Source of the DNA: Erwinia sp039023475
GTDB taxonomy: Bacteria > Pseudomonadota > Gammaproteobacteria > Enterobacterales > Enterobacteriaceae
DNA length: 64,000 nt
Direction: 5' to 3'
NCBI RefSeq assembly: GCF_039023475.1
Contig: NZ_JBCHVB010000001.1
Coordinates: 806,001 to 870,000, forward strand
Below the pieces are notes generated by a model, which did not search any database, was not told where the DNA came from, and worked only from the letters and a program-made list of their open reading frames with translations. Below, one piece after another: positions 25,398-33,985 of this stretch (position 1 is the first letter of the stretch; every line of letters begins with the position of its first letter). The position numbers were made by a program, and so were the translations under genes.

Positions 25398-26420
25398 TCA
25401 GCTACTCTTGTGCGCCAGCCAGCGCGAATGCAGCGCGCTCAGCGCCTGATTCGCCTCTTTCCAGCGTGAAGAACCGAGCAGCTGCTGGCGGGTAAATGTT
25501 CCCTGATGGTAAAGCGTTGTGACGCGTTCAGCCTTGATCGGTGACAGATTATCAAGAATGCTGACCGCGCCGGCGCGGTTATTACACACCAGAATCATAT
25601 CGCAGCCCGCGTCCAGTGAAGCCTGCCCCCGCTCCGCATAGCTGCCCATTATCGCTGCGCCTTCCATCGACAGATCGTCTGAGAAAATCACACCGTCAAA
25701 GCCCAGCTCACCGCGCAGAATCGTTTTCAGCCAGTGCGGCGAACCGCTGGCCGGCCGGGAATCCACCTCAGTATAGATAACATGGGCAGGCATGATGGCA
25801 TCCAGTTTCTGCCCGGCAATCAGCGCTTTGAATATCTGCATGTCGTGACGGCGAATTTCCGCCTCGCTCCGGTTATCCCGCGGCGTCTCTTTATGCGAAT
25901 CGGCGCTGACTGCACCGTGGCCGGGAAAATGTTTGCCGGTGGTTTTCATGCCCGCGCTGTGCATTCCGTCGATAAAATGGCGCGCCATCCTCAGCGCGAT
26001 TTCCGGATCCTCATGGAAGCTGCGTTCGCCTATGGCCGCGCTGACGTGGCCAATATCCAGCACCGGCGCAAAGCTGATATCAATATCCATCGCGATCATT
26101 TCAGAGGCCATCAGCCAGCCCGCCTGCTGCGCCAGCTTTGCCGCATCAGCGTCGTTATTCAGCGCGGCAAAGGCCTGCATAGCGGGAAGCTGGGTAAAGC
26201 CTTCACGGAAGCGCTGTACGCGCCCGCCTTCCTGATCCACCGCCACCACAAGACGATGACGCGAGGCCTCCCGGATCTGCCTTACCAGCTCCCGCAGCTG
26301 GGCGGGATCGTGATAATTCCGGGTAAAGAGGATAAGCCCCCCCACCAGCGGGTGTTGTAAAATTTCACGCTCTTCCGCATCCAGCTCGTAGCCGAGCACG
26401 TCTAACATTACCGGTCCCAC
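25398..26420 (-). CDS. nagZ: Beta-N-acetylhexosaminidase NagZ
   Basis: Cytosolic glycoside hydrolase of family 3, 340 residues. It removes GlcNAc from anhydro-muropeptides in cell-wall recycling, and so shapes the AmpR signal in species with inducible AmpC. The GH3 motif KHFPGHGAVSADSH carries the mobile catalytic His, and FSDDLSMEGAAIMGSY carries the nucleophile Asp. It is 10 nt from thiK. NagK, encoded in the same window, can phosphorylate the released sugar. Confidence 0.96.
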   Translation of the reverse strand: MGPVMLDVLGYELDAEEREILQHPLVGGLILFTRNYHDPAQLRELVRQIREASRHRLVVAVDQEGGRVQRFREGFTQLPAMQAFAALNNDADAAKLAQQAGWLMASEMIAMDIDISFAPVLDIGHVSAAIGERSFHEDPEIALRMARHFIDGMHSAGMKTTGKHFPGHGAVSADSHKETPRDNRSEAEIRRHDMQIFKALIAGQKLDAIMPAHVIYTEVDSRPASGSPHWLKTILRGELGFDGVIFSDDLSMEGAAIMGSYAERGQASLDAGCDMILVCNNRAGAVSILDNLSPIKAERVTTLYHQGTFTRQQLLGSSRWKEANQALSALHSRWLAHKSS

Positions 26421-26430
26421 ACTTCACCTC

Positions 26431-27300
26431 TTAATCGGATAACACGCGCTGCCAGGCTTCTGCCGCCAGCGCGTAAAAAATCGTTTCGCCGCTCTGCTGC
26501 CAGCGCAGTTCGTACCAGCTGGCCATCAGCAAGCGTAACCAGGGCTGCCACAGACGAACCTGCTGACGCAGCCTGCTGATATCCAGCCGTTGCGAGCAGG
26601 CATAGCGTTCAGTCAGGCTTTCCTGCTGCGCCGCATCCAGTCCATTGCCTGCGATCGTGGCCGCCAGTTCAAGCGCCACATCGCCATCGCTGGCGTATTC
26701 CCAGTCGATCAGATGCAGATTGCCGTTATGAACAATGATATTTCCCGCATGGATATCCATATGCAGCAGCGCCAGCCGCAGCGGCTTTGGCTCACCCCGC
26801 GCCTGGCAGGCTTTCAGCGCCCGCAGCCAGCCAATGTGCCGGCGTGACGGGCAGCTTCGCAGCCAGTACGCTTCAAGCAGCCTGAGCATCTCCAGCCGGT
26901 AACCGCTTAGCGGCTGCCGGTGTAGCCTGATGACCAGGTCCGTGAGCGACGGCAGTCGCGCTGAAAAATGGCTGCCGCAGAGCGTCTCTCCGGGCAGCCA
27001 TGACAGCAGCAGCCATTCAGCGCTGATGCCCAGTACAGCGGGGGCCAGACCGCTGCCCGCCAGTTTGCGTAAGATATGGTATTCACGACGGCGACTGACG
27101 CCGGGGATGGAAGACGCGACCAGCTGCCTGCGCGCCAGCAGCGTCCTCTCCGCCAGTTCAACTTTTCCAGTCTGGCCGGTCAGTCCTGACAGCGGAAAAA
27201 AAGAACCGGCGGATTGCGCCGCCGGAAACTGTTGTGCGATTAGCCTGTTGAGCGCGGGATCAATACTGTGCAGCACCGTTGCCTGACCAGATAATTTCAC
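26431..27300 (-). CDS. thiK: Thiamine kinase
   Basis: Phosphorylates thiamine in the salvage route; APH/choline-kinase fold, 289 residues (E. coli 274). The Brenner motif LLHMDIHAGNIIVHNGNLHLIDWEY-type region, with catalytic Asp in HMDIHAGN and metal Asp in DWEYA, is clear. The first part is divergent. The GTG at 27300 overlaps lpoB by 41 nt and has a poor ribosome site; GTG 27276 (residue 9) is an alternative. Tight packing between lpoB and nagZ indicates one transcript. Confidence 0.9.
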   Translation of the reverse strand: MKLSGQATVLHSIDPALNRLIAQQFPAAQSAGSFFPLSGLTGQTGKVELAERTLLARRQLVASSIPGVSRRREYHILRKLAGSGLAPAVLGISAEWLLLSWLPGETLCGSHFSARLPSLTDLVIRLHRQPLSGYRLEMLRLLEAYWLRSCPSRRHIGWLRALKACQARGEPKPLRLALLHMDIHAGNIIVHNGNLHLIDWEYASDGDVALELAATIAGNGLDAAQQESLTERYACSQRLDISRLRQQVRLWQPWLRLLMASWYELRWQQSGETIFYALAAEAWQRVLSD

Positions 27301-27853
27301 CCGTCTGCACCAGCATCAGCTGCATCTGTATCTCTGGCGACTTCACGTCACCCTGGGCATTGCTGTAAAGCACGTACTGGGCGCTAAGGTAGCGCGCCAG
27401 CCCGATGGCTTTACTGCGTGAACCCAGGCTGTCTTCGGGGGAAAGTCCGAGCGTCTGCTTCGCCTGAGCCAGTTGCTCAGGCGCGATCAGCGTAAACTGC
27501 GTGTTGTTCTCCAGCGCGCTCTGCAATGCCGCCGTCGCTTTCGCCGTTTGCAGTCTGCCGTTGGTGCTGTTTTTTACGCTGTCCACCAGCAGAATGTTGC
27601 CCGCGGTAATGCCGTCCGCTTTCAGCATCTGCGTCACCAGCGGCGTGACCGTAGCATCCCAGTTGATGGTCTGCATTTTCGGCGGCTGCGGCACCATCTC
27701 CCCCGGTGCTGGCTGCGCCGGTGGCGGGACGGGTTCCGCAGGCTGGACCGGCTCGACAGGGGCCGGGGGCTGCGTACGCTGCTCAGTAATACAGCCGCTG
27801 AGTATAAGCGCCAGGCCGAGCACGCCAGAGAGTTTGGTAATATTCCTTTTCAC
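27260..27853 (-). CDS. lpoB: Outer-membrane lipoprotein LpoB, activator of PBP1b
   Basis: Lipoprotein of 197 residues (E. coli 213) that reaches through the peptidoglycan to stimulate PBP1b. The signal peptide ends in the lipobox ILSGC with Cys21. A Pro-rich linker (residues 29-58: PPAPVEPVQPAEPVPPP and on) spans the periplasm, then the globular domain begins at INWDATVTPLVTQML. Lipidation and outer-membrane sorting would use the LolCDE system encoded in the window. Located 10 nt after ycfL. Confidence 0.95.
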   Translation of the reverse strand: MKRNITKLSGVLGLALILSGCITEQRTQPPAPVEPVQPAEPVPPPAQPAPGEMVPQPPKMQTINWDATVTPLVTQMLKADGITAGNILLVDSVKNSTNGRLQTAKATAALQSALENNTQFTLIAPEQLAQAKQTLGLSPEDSLGSRSKAIGLARYLSAQYVLYSNAQGDVKSPEIQMQLMLVQTGEIIWSGNGAAQY

Positions 27854-27863
27854 GCGTTACCTC

Positions 27864-28253
27864 TTACAGATACAGGTAGAGTCTGACTTTACTGGCCGTC
27901 AGGTTACCGGTTTGCGATGATATTTCAACTTCCTCGTGCGGTGCAACAACCGCCGTTCCCGGTCGCTCAAAGGGGAGGATCTCCAGTCCCTTAGCGTCGT
28001 ACCAGTAGAAGCGGTAATGCAGCGTTACGGGTTTCTCCTGCTGGTTATAGAGCACGGAAGAAGCCCGCTGCTGCCCGTCGCGTTCGGACATCACCGGCTC
28101 GTCGGTGGTAATCCCGGCGGAAAGTACCGCGGACTCCATAATCAGCGACTGTGAGGTGTTGATGGTGGTGGGCTTACTGCTGCATCCGCTTAAAAGCGCC
28201 AGCAACGTCATGCCCGTTGCGACAGTCCGCATCATTGAGTGTTTACCCGTCAT
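27864..28253 (-). CDS. ycfL: YcfL-family lipoprotein
   Basis: Small lipoprotein of 129 residues, related to E. coli YcfL. The signal peptide has lipobox LLSGC followed by SSKP, and the DUF1425 domain contains VTLHYRFYWYDAKGLEILPF and ends KVRLYLYL. Function unknown. Start choice is uncertain: ATG 28253 lies 10 nt after hinT, and ATG 28235 gives a shorter signal peptide. Neither has a strong ribosome site. The frame runs further upstream into hinT without homology. Confidence 0.88.
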   Translation of the reverse strand: MTGKHSMMRTVATGMTLLALLSGCSSKPTTINTSQSLIMESAVLSAGITTDEPVMSERDGQQRASSVLYNQQEKPVTLHYRFYWYDAKGLEILPFERPGTAVVAPHEEVEISSQTGNLTASKVRLYLYL

Positions 28254-28263
28254 AAAAGTCGGC

Positions 28264-28614
28264 TTACTGCGCCAGCATCGGCCCCAGAGGGCGCCCGCCA
28301 ACAAGGTGCAGGTGGATATGGTATACCTCCTGGCCGCCGTGCCGGTTACAGTTCATGATCAGACGATATCCATCCTCAGCAATGCCCTCCTCTTTAGCGA
28401 TTTTTGCCGCTACGGTAATCATCCGGCCCAGCGCTGCCTCATGGCCCGCCACCGCATCGTTGGCGGTAGGAATAATAATATTTGGCACGACCAGAATATG
28501 GGTGGGGGCTTTAGGCGAGATGTCCCGGAAGGCCGTCACGAGGTCATCCTGATAAACGATATCGGCCGGAATTTCACGGCGGATAATTTTACTGAATAAG
28601 GTTTCTTCAGCCAT
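28264..28614 (-). CDS. hinT: HIT-family purine nucleoside phosphoramidase
   Basis: Hydrolyses adenosine phosphoramidates and aminoacyl-AMP adducts; 116 residues. The histidine triad HIHLHLVGG near the C-terminus holds the nucleophilic His in the middle. The start MAEETLFSKIIRREIPADIVYQDD is typical. It heads the hinT-ycfL-lpoB-thiK-nagZ-ycfP run. In E. coli fhuE lies between hinT and ptsG; here there is only a 195-bp spacer with the ptsG terminator. Confidence 0.95.
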   Translation of the reverse strand: MAEETLFSKIIRREIPADIVYQDDLVTAFRDISPKAPTHILVVPNIIIPTANDAVAGHEAALGRMITVAAKIAKEEGIAEDGYRLIMNCNRHGGQEVYHIHLHLVGGRPLGPMLAQ

Positions 28615-28742
28615 AGTGCATATCCTTAAGCGGGGGAGTTAAGTCATGGCAGTATGAGCGAGAAATTTGTTTTCTTTCAACCTTCCCGTCACTTTTCTTT
28701 CTGTGACCGGCCGTATTGAGCGCGTTTCCCTGGCCCAGACGT

Positions 28743-28769
28743 AAAAAAAGGCCCGCAGAGCGGGCCTTT
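28743..28769 (-). terminator. Intrinsic terminator of ptsG
   Basis: AAAGGCCCG and CGGGCCTTT form a stem around CAGAG, followed on the minus strand by a run of T. It lies 40 bp after the ptsG stop. Confidence 0.88.
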
Positions 28770-28809
28770 CAGGCAGCTGACAAACTTAACGTACTTCTGC
28801 CGGCGGCGA

Positions 28810-30243
28810 TTACGTATTGCGGATGTAATCGTCCATTTCGGTTTTCAGATTGTCAGACTTGGTGCCGAAGATAGCCTGGACACCAGAACCTGCAACCACC
28901 ACGCCTGCTGCGCCCAGACGCTTCAGGCCGGACTGATCGACCTTTGACACGTCCGCAACGCTAACGCGCAGACGAGTAATACAGGCATCAAGGTTGGTGA
29001 TGTTCTCTTTACCGCCAAACGCCGCTACCAGGTTGCCCGCCATTTCATTGGCTGTACCGGTGCTCTGCTCGCTGGTCGTCTCTTCTCGGCCCGGCGTTTT
29101 CAGATTGAATTTGGCAATCATCACGCGGAACACGGTGTAGTAGATCAGACCATAGATAACCCCAACGATAGGGAACAGCCAGATGTTGCTGCTGTTGCCG
29201 CTCAGCACCACAAAATCGATCAGGCCATGAGAGAAGCTGGTACCGTCACGCATTCCGAGCAGAATACAGATAGGGAAAGCCAGACCGGCCAGGATGGCGT
29301 GGATGGCATACAGCACTGGTGCCACAAACATGAACGAGAATTCGATCGGTTCGGTAATACCGGTCAGGAATGACGTCAGCGCAGCGGAGATCATAATACC
29401 GCCCACTTTGGCGCGGTTTTCCGGTTTAGCGGAGTGCCAGATGGCAATCGCTGCCGCAGGCAGACCATACATTTTGAACAGGAAGCCGCCGGACAGTTTA
29501 CCCGCCGTTGGGTCGCCCGCCATATAACGGGGAATGTCGCCGTGGAAGACCTGGCCCGCCGCGTTGGTGAACTCACCAATCTGCATCTGGAATGGAACGT
29601 TCCAGATATGGTGCAGACCGAAGGGCACCAGGGAGCGCTCAACCAGACCGTATATCCCAAAGGCCACTACCGGATTCTGGTATGCCGCCCACTGTGAGAA
29701 TGTCTGGATAGCCGTACCGACTGGTGGCCAGATAAAGGAGAGCACCACGCCAAGGAAAATAGCCGCCAGGCCAGAGATAATTGGCACAAAGCGCTTACCG
29801 GCAAAGAAGCCCAGATATTCAGGCAGCTTGATGCGGTAGAAGCGGTTGAACATATACGCGGCGATAGAGCCCGCGATAATACCGCCTAATACGCCGGTAT
29901 CCGCCAGGTGCTTGGCCTCAATTTCAGCTGCGGGCATATGCAGCACCAGCGGCGCGACCACCGCCATGGTTTTGACCATAATCCCGTAAGCAACCACCGC
30001 AGCCAGCGCAGAAACGCCATCGTTATTGGTGAAGCCCAGCGCCACGCCGATCGCAAAGATCAGGGGCATGTTGGCAAAGACGGAACCGCCCGCTTCGGCC
30101 ATGACGTGAGAGACGACCGCCGGCAACCAGCTGAAGTTTGCCGAACCGACGCCCAGCAAAATACCGGCAATCGGCAGAACCGAGACCGGCAGCATCAGCG
30201 ATTTACCGACCTTTTGCAGGTTTGCAAATGCGTTTTTGAACAT
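28810..30243 (-). CDS. ptsG: PTS glucose-specific EIICB component
   Basis: Glucose transporter and phosphotransferase, 477 residues, same length as E. coli. The EIIC domain forms about ten membrane segments (MFKNAFANLQKVGKSLMLPVSVLPIAGILLG-type start; GITEPIEFSFMF is the sugar-site signature). A linker leads to the cytoplasmic EIIB domain with phosphorylated Cys421 (NLDACITRLRVSV), and Arg424 and Arg426 nearby. The mRNA leader retains the SgrS pairing site, and CRP-like and Mlc-like sites lie upstream. Confidence 0.98.
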   Translation of the reverse strand: MFKNAFANLQKVGKSLMLPVSVLPIAGILLGVGSANFSWLPAVVSHVMAEAGGSVFANMPLIFAIGVALGFTNNDGVSALAAVVAYGIMVKTMAVVAPLVLHMPAAEIEAKHLADTGVLGGIIAGSIAAYMFNRFYRIKLPEYLGFFAGKRFVPIISGLAAIFLGVVLSFIWPPVGTAIQTFSQWAAYQNPVVAFGIYGLVERSLVPFGLHHIWNVPFQMQIGEFTNAAGQVFHGDIPRYMAGDPTAGKLSGGFLFKMYGLPAAAIAIWHSAKPENRAKVGGIMISAALTSFLTGITEPIEFSFMFVAPVLYAIHAILAGLAFPICILLGMRDGTSFSHGLIDFVVLSGNSSNIWLFPIVGVIYGLIYYTVFRVMIAKFNLKTPGREETTSEQSTGTANEMAGNLVAAFGGKENITNLDACITRLRVSVADVSKVDQSGLKRLGAAGVVVAGSGVQAIFGTKSDNLKTEMDDYIRNT

Positions 30244-30252
30244 ATTGTGAAA

Positions 30253-30269
30253 CTCCTGAGTATGGGTGC
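30253..30269 (-). promoter_or_regulatory. Conserved SgrS small-RNA target in the ptsG leader
   Basis: On the transcript GCACCCATACTCAGGAG precedes the ptsG AUG and contains the ribosome site. As far as I recall it is identical to the E. coli ptsG segment that pairs with SgrS. This implies sugar-phosphate stress control of ptsG and an sgrS gene elsewhere in the genome. Confidence 0.72.
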
Positions 30270-30340
30270 TTTTTTACGCGCAGTGCGCGTGACGGCAGGG
30301 GGAGGATCTGCCGTCGGGAGGACGTCTTGGCGCGTCCGGT

Positions 30341-30365
30341 ATTTATTTAGAACTCTAAAATAAAT
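30341..30365. promoter_or_regulatory. Candidate Mlc operator upstream of ptsG
   Basis: ATTTATTTAG and CTAAAATAAAT form an AT-rich imperfect palindrome, similar to Mlc/NagC sites (TTATTT arms). It lies between the CRP-like site and the ptsG start. Mlc represses ptsG in E. coli; the assignment here is inferred. Confidence 0.45.
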
Positions 30366-30378
30366 CGGTAAAAATTTA

Positions 30379-30394
30379 TTTGATGGCTATCACG
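30379..30394. promoter_or_regulatory. Candidate CRP site upstream of ptsG
   Basis: TTTGATGGCTATCACG matches TGTGA-N6-TCACA at eight of ten half-site positions with the correct 6-nt spacer. It is 136 bp upstream of the ptsG start, fitting cAMP-CRP activation. Confidence 0.55.
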
Positions 30395-30526
30395 TTTCAC
30401 TCAACAACCGTCAAGCAGACAGAAAATTTTTCGGAAAATTACCCGTTTTTGTGGCTAAAAAAAGCGCATCGCCTCTGCCAGGCGCTGCACTTTACGATTT
30501 TCGGGAATTAATTACGAGCTATAAAA

Positions 30527-31327
30527 TTATAGCGGAGCCTGGCCAAGGCGGGAAAGCGGCACATGAAACAGCCTGGAAAAGTTCTGCGTGGTCGCTTCAG
30601 CCATCTCTTCCACGCTTACGCCTTTCAGTACCGCCATATATTCCGCCACGTCGCGGGTATACGCTGGCTGGTTTTCTTTACCCCGGTGCGGCACTGGCGC
30701 CAGATAAGGCGAATCCGTTTCGACCAGCATTCTGTCCAGCGGGACGTAACGTGCCGCTTCGCGGATCATTTCCGCATTACGGAAGGTCACGATTCCGGAA
30801 AAGGAGATGTAAAAGCCCATATCCAGCAGCTTCTCTGCCGTCTCACGATCTTCCGTAAAGCAGTGGAGTACACCACCACAGCCTTCCACTTGCTCCTCTT
30901 TCAGGATCGCCAGCGTATCTTCCCGCGCGTCACGCGTATGGACAATCACCGGCTTGTTCAGATCGCGGCCAATGCGGATATGTTCACGGAATGAGGCCTG
31001 CTGCTGCGCTTTGGTCTCTTTCTGATAATAGTAGTCCAGCCCGGTCTCGCCCATCGCCACAACGCGCGGGTCTGCGGCAAGCTGACGGAGTTCGGCAAAG
31101 TCATAAGGCTCATCCTGATTAAGTGGATGGACGCCGCAGCTGTAGGCAACCTCCGGACGATCGCCAATCAGCTGGGTCATGGCCTTATAGCCCGGCAGCG
31201 TGGTGGCGACGGCCAGCATAAACTTCACGTCGCGCGCGGCGGCTTTGGCCAGCACGTCGGTAATATCCTGATGAAGCTTCTCGTAATCCAGGCCATCAAG
31301 ATGGCAGTGTGAATCCACTAAAAACAT
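30527..31327 (-). CDS. ycfH: TatD-family metal-dependent hydrolase YcfH
   Basis: TIM-barrel hydrolase of 266 residues. Metal ligands appear in DSHCHLDGL, GETGLDYYY, PVIVHTRDA, GVLHCFTED and ETDSPYLAP. TatD paralogues are 3'-5' DNases; the substrate of YcfH is not established. It follows holB by 18 nt in the long fab-to-ycfH minus-strand block, with ptsG next downstream behind its own promoter region. Confidence 0.93.
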   Translation of the reverse strand: MFLVDSHCHLDGLDYEKLHQDITDVLAKAAARDVKFMLAVATTLPGYKAMTQLIGDRPEVAYSCGVHPLNQDEPYDFAELRQLAADPRVVAMGETGLDYYYQKETKAQQQASFREHIRIGRDLNKPVIVHTRDAREDTLAILKEEQVEGCGGVLHCFTEDRETAEKLLDMGFYISFSGIVTFRNAEMIREAARYVPLDRMLVETDSPYLAPVPHRGKENQPAYTRDVAEYMAVLKGVSVEEMAEATTQNFSRLFHVPLSRLGQAPL

Positions 31328-31345
31328 AGTAACTCTCTGATTCGG

Positions 31346-32335
31346 TTAGCCGGCCTGGCTGGAATGCAGCATCTGCTCCCAGCCCAGCAGCCGGTCGGTC
31401 AGCAGCAGTTCACGATTAACCGCTACCACATTCAGCAGGCGATCGCGGCAGATCATCCAGTCGCGTACGCTTTGATCGAGGGCGCTGCCCGGCAGCTGCA
31501 TCGCCAGCGAGGCGATCAGCGCCTGCCGATCGACGTTGGCGATAAACGCCCCGCCGCCCTGCTGCCACTTCAGCGCATCCACCAGCAGCGTGCAGAGCCA
31601 GCCGACGCGACGGGCCGCCTCCTCATGATTCAGCACGGGCAGCAGGCTGAGCATATCGCCCTGTACTGCGCCAGGCAGCGCCTGGCATAACGCCTGACGC
31701 GCGCTCCAGATTTTTTCGTCCAGTAGCGACAGCGCCGCGGCCGGTGCGCCGCCGCTCAGGCGCAGGGCGGTCATACTGTCACTTTCCGGGATCGATCGCT
31801 GCTTTTGCAGCCAGGCCAGACTCTGGCGCTCGTCGGGCGGTGCCAGGTGAAAGTTAAGGCAGCGGCTGCGCAGGGTCGCCAGCAGCTTCGCCGGCGCCTG
31901 GCTGCTCAGCAAAAACCAGGTATTGGCCGGCGGCTCCTCCAGCGTTTTCAGCAGCGCATTGGCTGCCGCTTCGGTCAGCTGCGCTGCATCAGGCAGCCAT
32001 ACGACCTTGGCGCCTCCCTGCTGGGCGTGATGGTAGAGTTTTTCCGTAACGCTACGCACGGCATCAATACCCAGCGAGCTTTTGCCTTTTTCCGGCTCCA
32101 GCTTATACCAGTCAGGATGGGTATGCGCCTGCATCAGCTGGCAGGCATGACAAGTTCCGCAGCTTTTTAACCCGTCGCGGCGCTGGCACATCAGCCAGCG
32201 GCTGATCCCCCAGACCAGCGAAGCATCGCCCATGCCCGGCAGTGCCTGGATCAGAAGCGCATGGTGACCGCGCCCGGCCTGGTGCTGGCCAATAAGCTGA
32301 CGATAAGGCTGGTTCAGCCACGGATACCAGATCAT
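31346..32335 (-). CDS. holB: DNA polymerase III delta-prime subunit
   Basis: Clamp-loader subunit of 329 residues. It has an AAA+-like fold with a degenerate P-loop (LLIQALPGMGDASL), the zinc module in CQRRDGLKSCGTCHACQLM, and a sensor-type ALLKTLEEPPANTWFLL, and the SRC motif appears as LRSRCLNF. Its start ATGA overlaps the tmk stop by 4 nt, so the two are translationally coupled. Essential in E. coli. Confidence 0.96.
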   Translation of the reverse strand: MIWYPWLNQPYRQLIGQHQAGRGHHALLIQALPGMGDASLVWGISRWLMCQRRDGLKSCGTCHACQLMQAHTHPDWYKLEPEKGKSSLGIDAVRSVTEKLYHHAQQGGAKVVWLPDAAQLTEAAANALLKTLEEPPANTWFLLSSQAPAKLLATLRSRCLNFHLAPPDERQSLAWLQKQRSIPESDSMTALRLSGGAPAAALSLLDEKIWSARQALCQALPGAVQGDMLSLLPVLNHEEAARRVGWLCTLLVDALKWQQGGGAFIANVDRQALIASLAMQLPGSALDQSVRDWMICRDRLLNVVAVNRELLLTDRLLGWEQMLHSSQAG

Positions 32336-32964
32336 CGCTGTTCCCGCAGCCAGTCAGCAAGCGTCTGACGAATAGCCTGAGAGACCTGCTCCAGAGGCAG
32401 GGTGGCGTCAATGGTTTTGATCCGATCATCGCTGGCGGCAAGAGCGAGATAGCGCTGGCGGGTCCGGATAAAAAAGTTCAGCGACTCCTGCTCAATGCGG
32501 TCCAGCTCGCCGCGCGCGCGCGCGCGCTGCAGCCCTACTTCCGGCGTCACGTCGAGGTAGAGCGTCAGATCGGGGGCAAACTCGCCCAGCACGCTGCTTT
32601 TCAGCTGCGCCATCAGCGCCGTATCCATGCCGCGCCCGCCTCCCTGATAGGCCTGAGAAGAGAGATCGTGACGATCGCCCACCACCCAGGCACCGCGTGC
32701 CAGCGCTGGCCTGATGACGTTTTCCACAAGCTGTACTCTCGCTGCGTAAAGCATCAGCAGTTCAGCCTTGTCGGTGACACGCTCGCCCTCCACGCCCTGC
32801 TTAATCAGATCGCGCAGCTTTTCCGCCAGCGGCGTGCCTCCGGGTTCACGGGTAAAAACAATCTCCTCAACGCCCTGTTGCCGGAGTTCCGCTACAACAC
32901 GATCCCTGGCGGTCGTTTTCCCGGCGCCTTCCAGCCCTTCGATCACTATAAATTTACCGTTCAT
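32332..32964 (-). CDS. tmk: Thymidylate kinase
   Basis: Phosphorylates dTMP to dTDP; 210 residues. P-loop IEGLEGAGKTT at residues 8-18, VIGDRHDLS-like VVGDRHDLSSQAYQGGGRG for nucleotide binding, and the LID motif RARARGELDRIEQES. The start MNGKFIVIEG at 32964 was chosen by family alignment; the frame extends up to 33060 within mltG. It overlaps mltG by 11 nt. The RARAR codons create an uninterrupted 17-nt alternating CG tract (32511-32527). Confidence 0.97.
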   Translation of the reverse strand: MNGKFIVIEGLEGAGKTTARDRVVAELRQQGVEEIVFTREPGGTPLAEKLRDLIKQGVEGERVTDKAELLMLYAARVQLVENVIRPALARGAWVVGDRHDLSSQAYQGGGRGMDTALMAQLKSSVLGEFAPDLTLYLDVTPEVGLQRARARGELDRIEQESLNFFIRTRQRYLALAASDDRIKTIDATLPLEQVSQAIRQTLADWLREQR

Positions 32965-33973
32965 TCTGTTCCTTAACGCTCCGGCGCCAGGCCTGCACCG
33001 CCCGGTTATGACTTGCCAGATTAGTCGTAAAAGTGTGCCCGCCCTTACCGTCTGCGACAAAATAGAGGTAATTCGTTTTCAGCGGGTGCGCAGCAGCTTC
33101 AAGCGACGCTTTGCCCGGCATGGCGATAGGCCCCGGCGGCATCCCAGCGATGACATACGTATTCCAGGGAGTGGGCGTCTCCAGATCCTTTCTTGTCAGG
33201 TTGCCTTTATAGCTGTCGCCCATGCCATAGATCACCGTCGGGTCAGTCTGCAAACGCATCCCGAGGCGAAGACGGTTTATGAAAACCGACGCCACTTTAC
33301 TGCGTTCGCTGCTGACGGCCGTTTCTTTCTCGATAATGGAAGCCATGGTGACCAGATCGTTTTTGTCCTTGTAAGGGAGGTCTTCCTTTCTCTCTTGCCA
33401 GATTGTTTCAACCAGGCCGGTCATCTTCTCATGCGCGCGTTTAAGCAGCTCCACGTCCGTCGTGTTTGCGGTATAGAGGTATGTATCAGGATAAAACCAT
33501 CCTTCCACATCCTGCTCGTTGATTTTCAGCGCCGTCGCCACAGTGGCAAACTCATCATCCGGGATAGTATGTTTGATATAAGGCGCCGAACGTAGCGAGG
33601 CGAGCCACTCCTTCATCCGCGTTCCCTCAACAAAACGGATGGGAAACTGCGCTTCCGTACCCTCTGAGAGCAGAGCGAGAAGCTGACGCACGCTCATTCC
33701 CGTCGTTAAGCGGTAAGTACCGGCTTTGAAGTTCGCCAGGTCAGGTTCCAGCCTTAACAGCCAGCCAAACCAGGGGCTTTCTGGCACGATATGCTGCTTA
33801 TTCAGGCCGGCCTCAAGCGCCAGCCGTCCGGACCCTGCCGGCAGCGTGAAAATGGTTTCCTTATCGATGGTCAGCGTTGAGGCGGCAAACTGACGGATTT
33901 GCCAGTAGCTGAAGGCGACAGCCGCGACAAGAATAAGGATGGCCCCGGTAAAAAATTTTCGCTTTGCGGTCAT
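32954..33973 (-). CDS. mltG: Endolytic murein transglycosylase MltG
   Basis: Cleaves nascent glycan strands and sets glycan length (YceG in E. coli); 339 residues. One N-terminal membrane anchor (residues 9-24), a LysM-like subdomain, and the catalytic YceG domain with SIIEKETA at about 212-219 (the Glu residues form the active site), then QTDPTVIYG and PYNTY-like TPWNTYVIAGMPPGPI. It lies between pabC and tmk, the E. coli order. Confidence 0.96.
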   Translation of the reverse strand: MTAKRKFFTGAILILVAAVAFSYWQIRQFAASTLTIDKETIFTLPAGSGRLALEAGLNKQHIVPESPWFGWLLRLEPDLANFKAGTYRLTTGMSVRQLLALLSEGTEAQFPIRFVEGTRMKEWLASLRSAPYIKHTIPDDEFATVATALKINEQDVEGWFYPDTYLYTANTTDVELLKRAHEKMTGLVETIWQERKEDLPYKDKNDLVTMASIIEKETAVSSERSKVASVFINRLRLGMRLQTDPTVIYGMGDSYKGNLTRKDLETPTPWNTYVIAGMPPGPIAMPGKASLEAAAHPLKTNYLYFVADGKGGHTFTTNLASHNRAVQAWRRSVKEQNER

Positions 33974-33985
33974 GAAATATCCATG

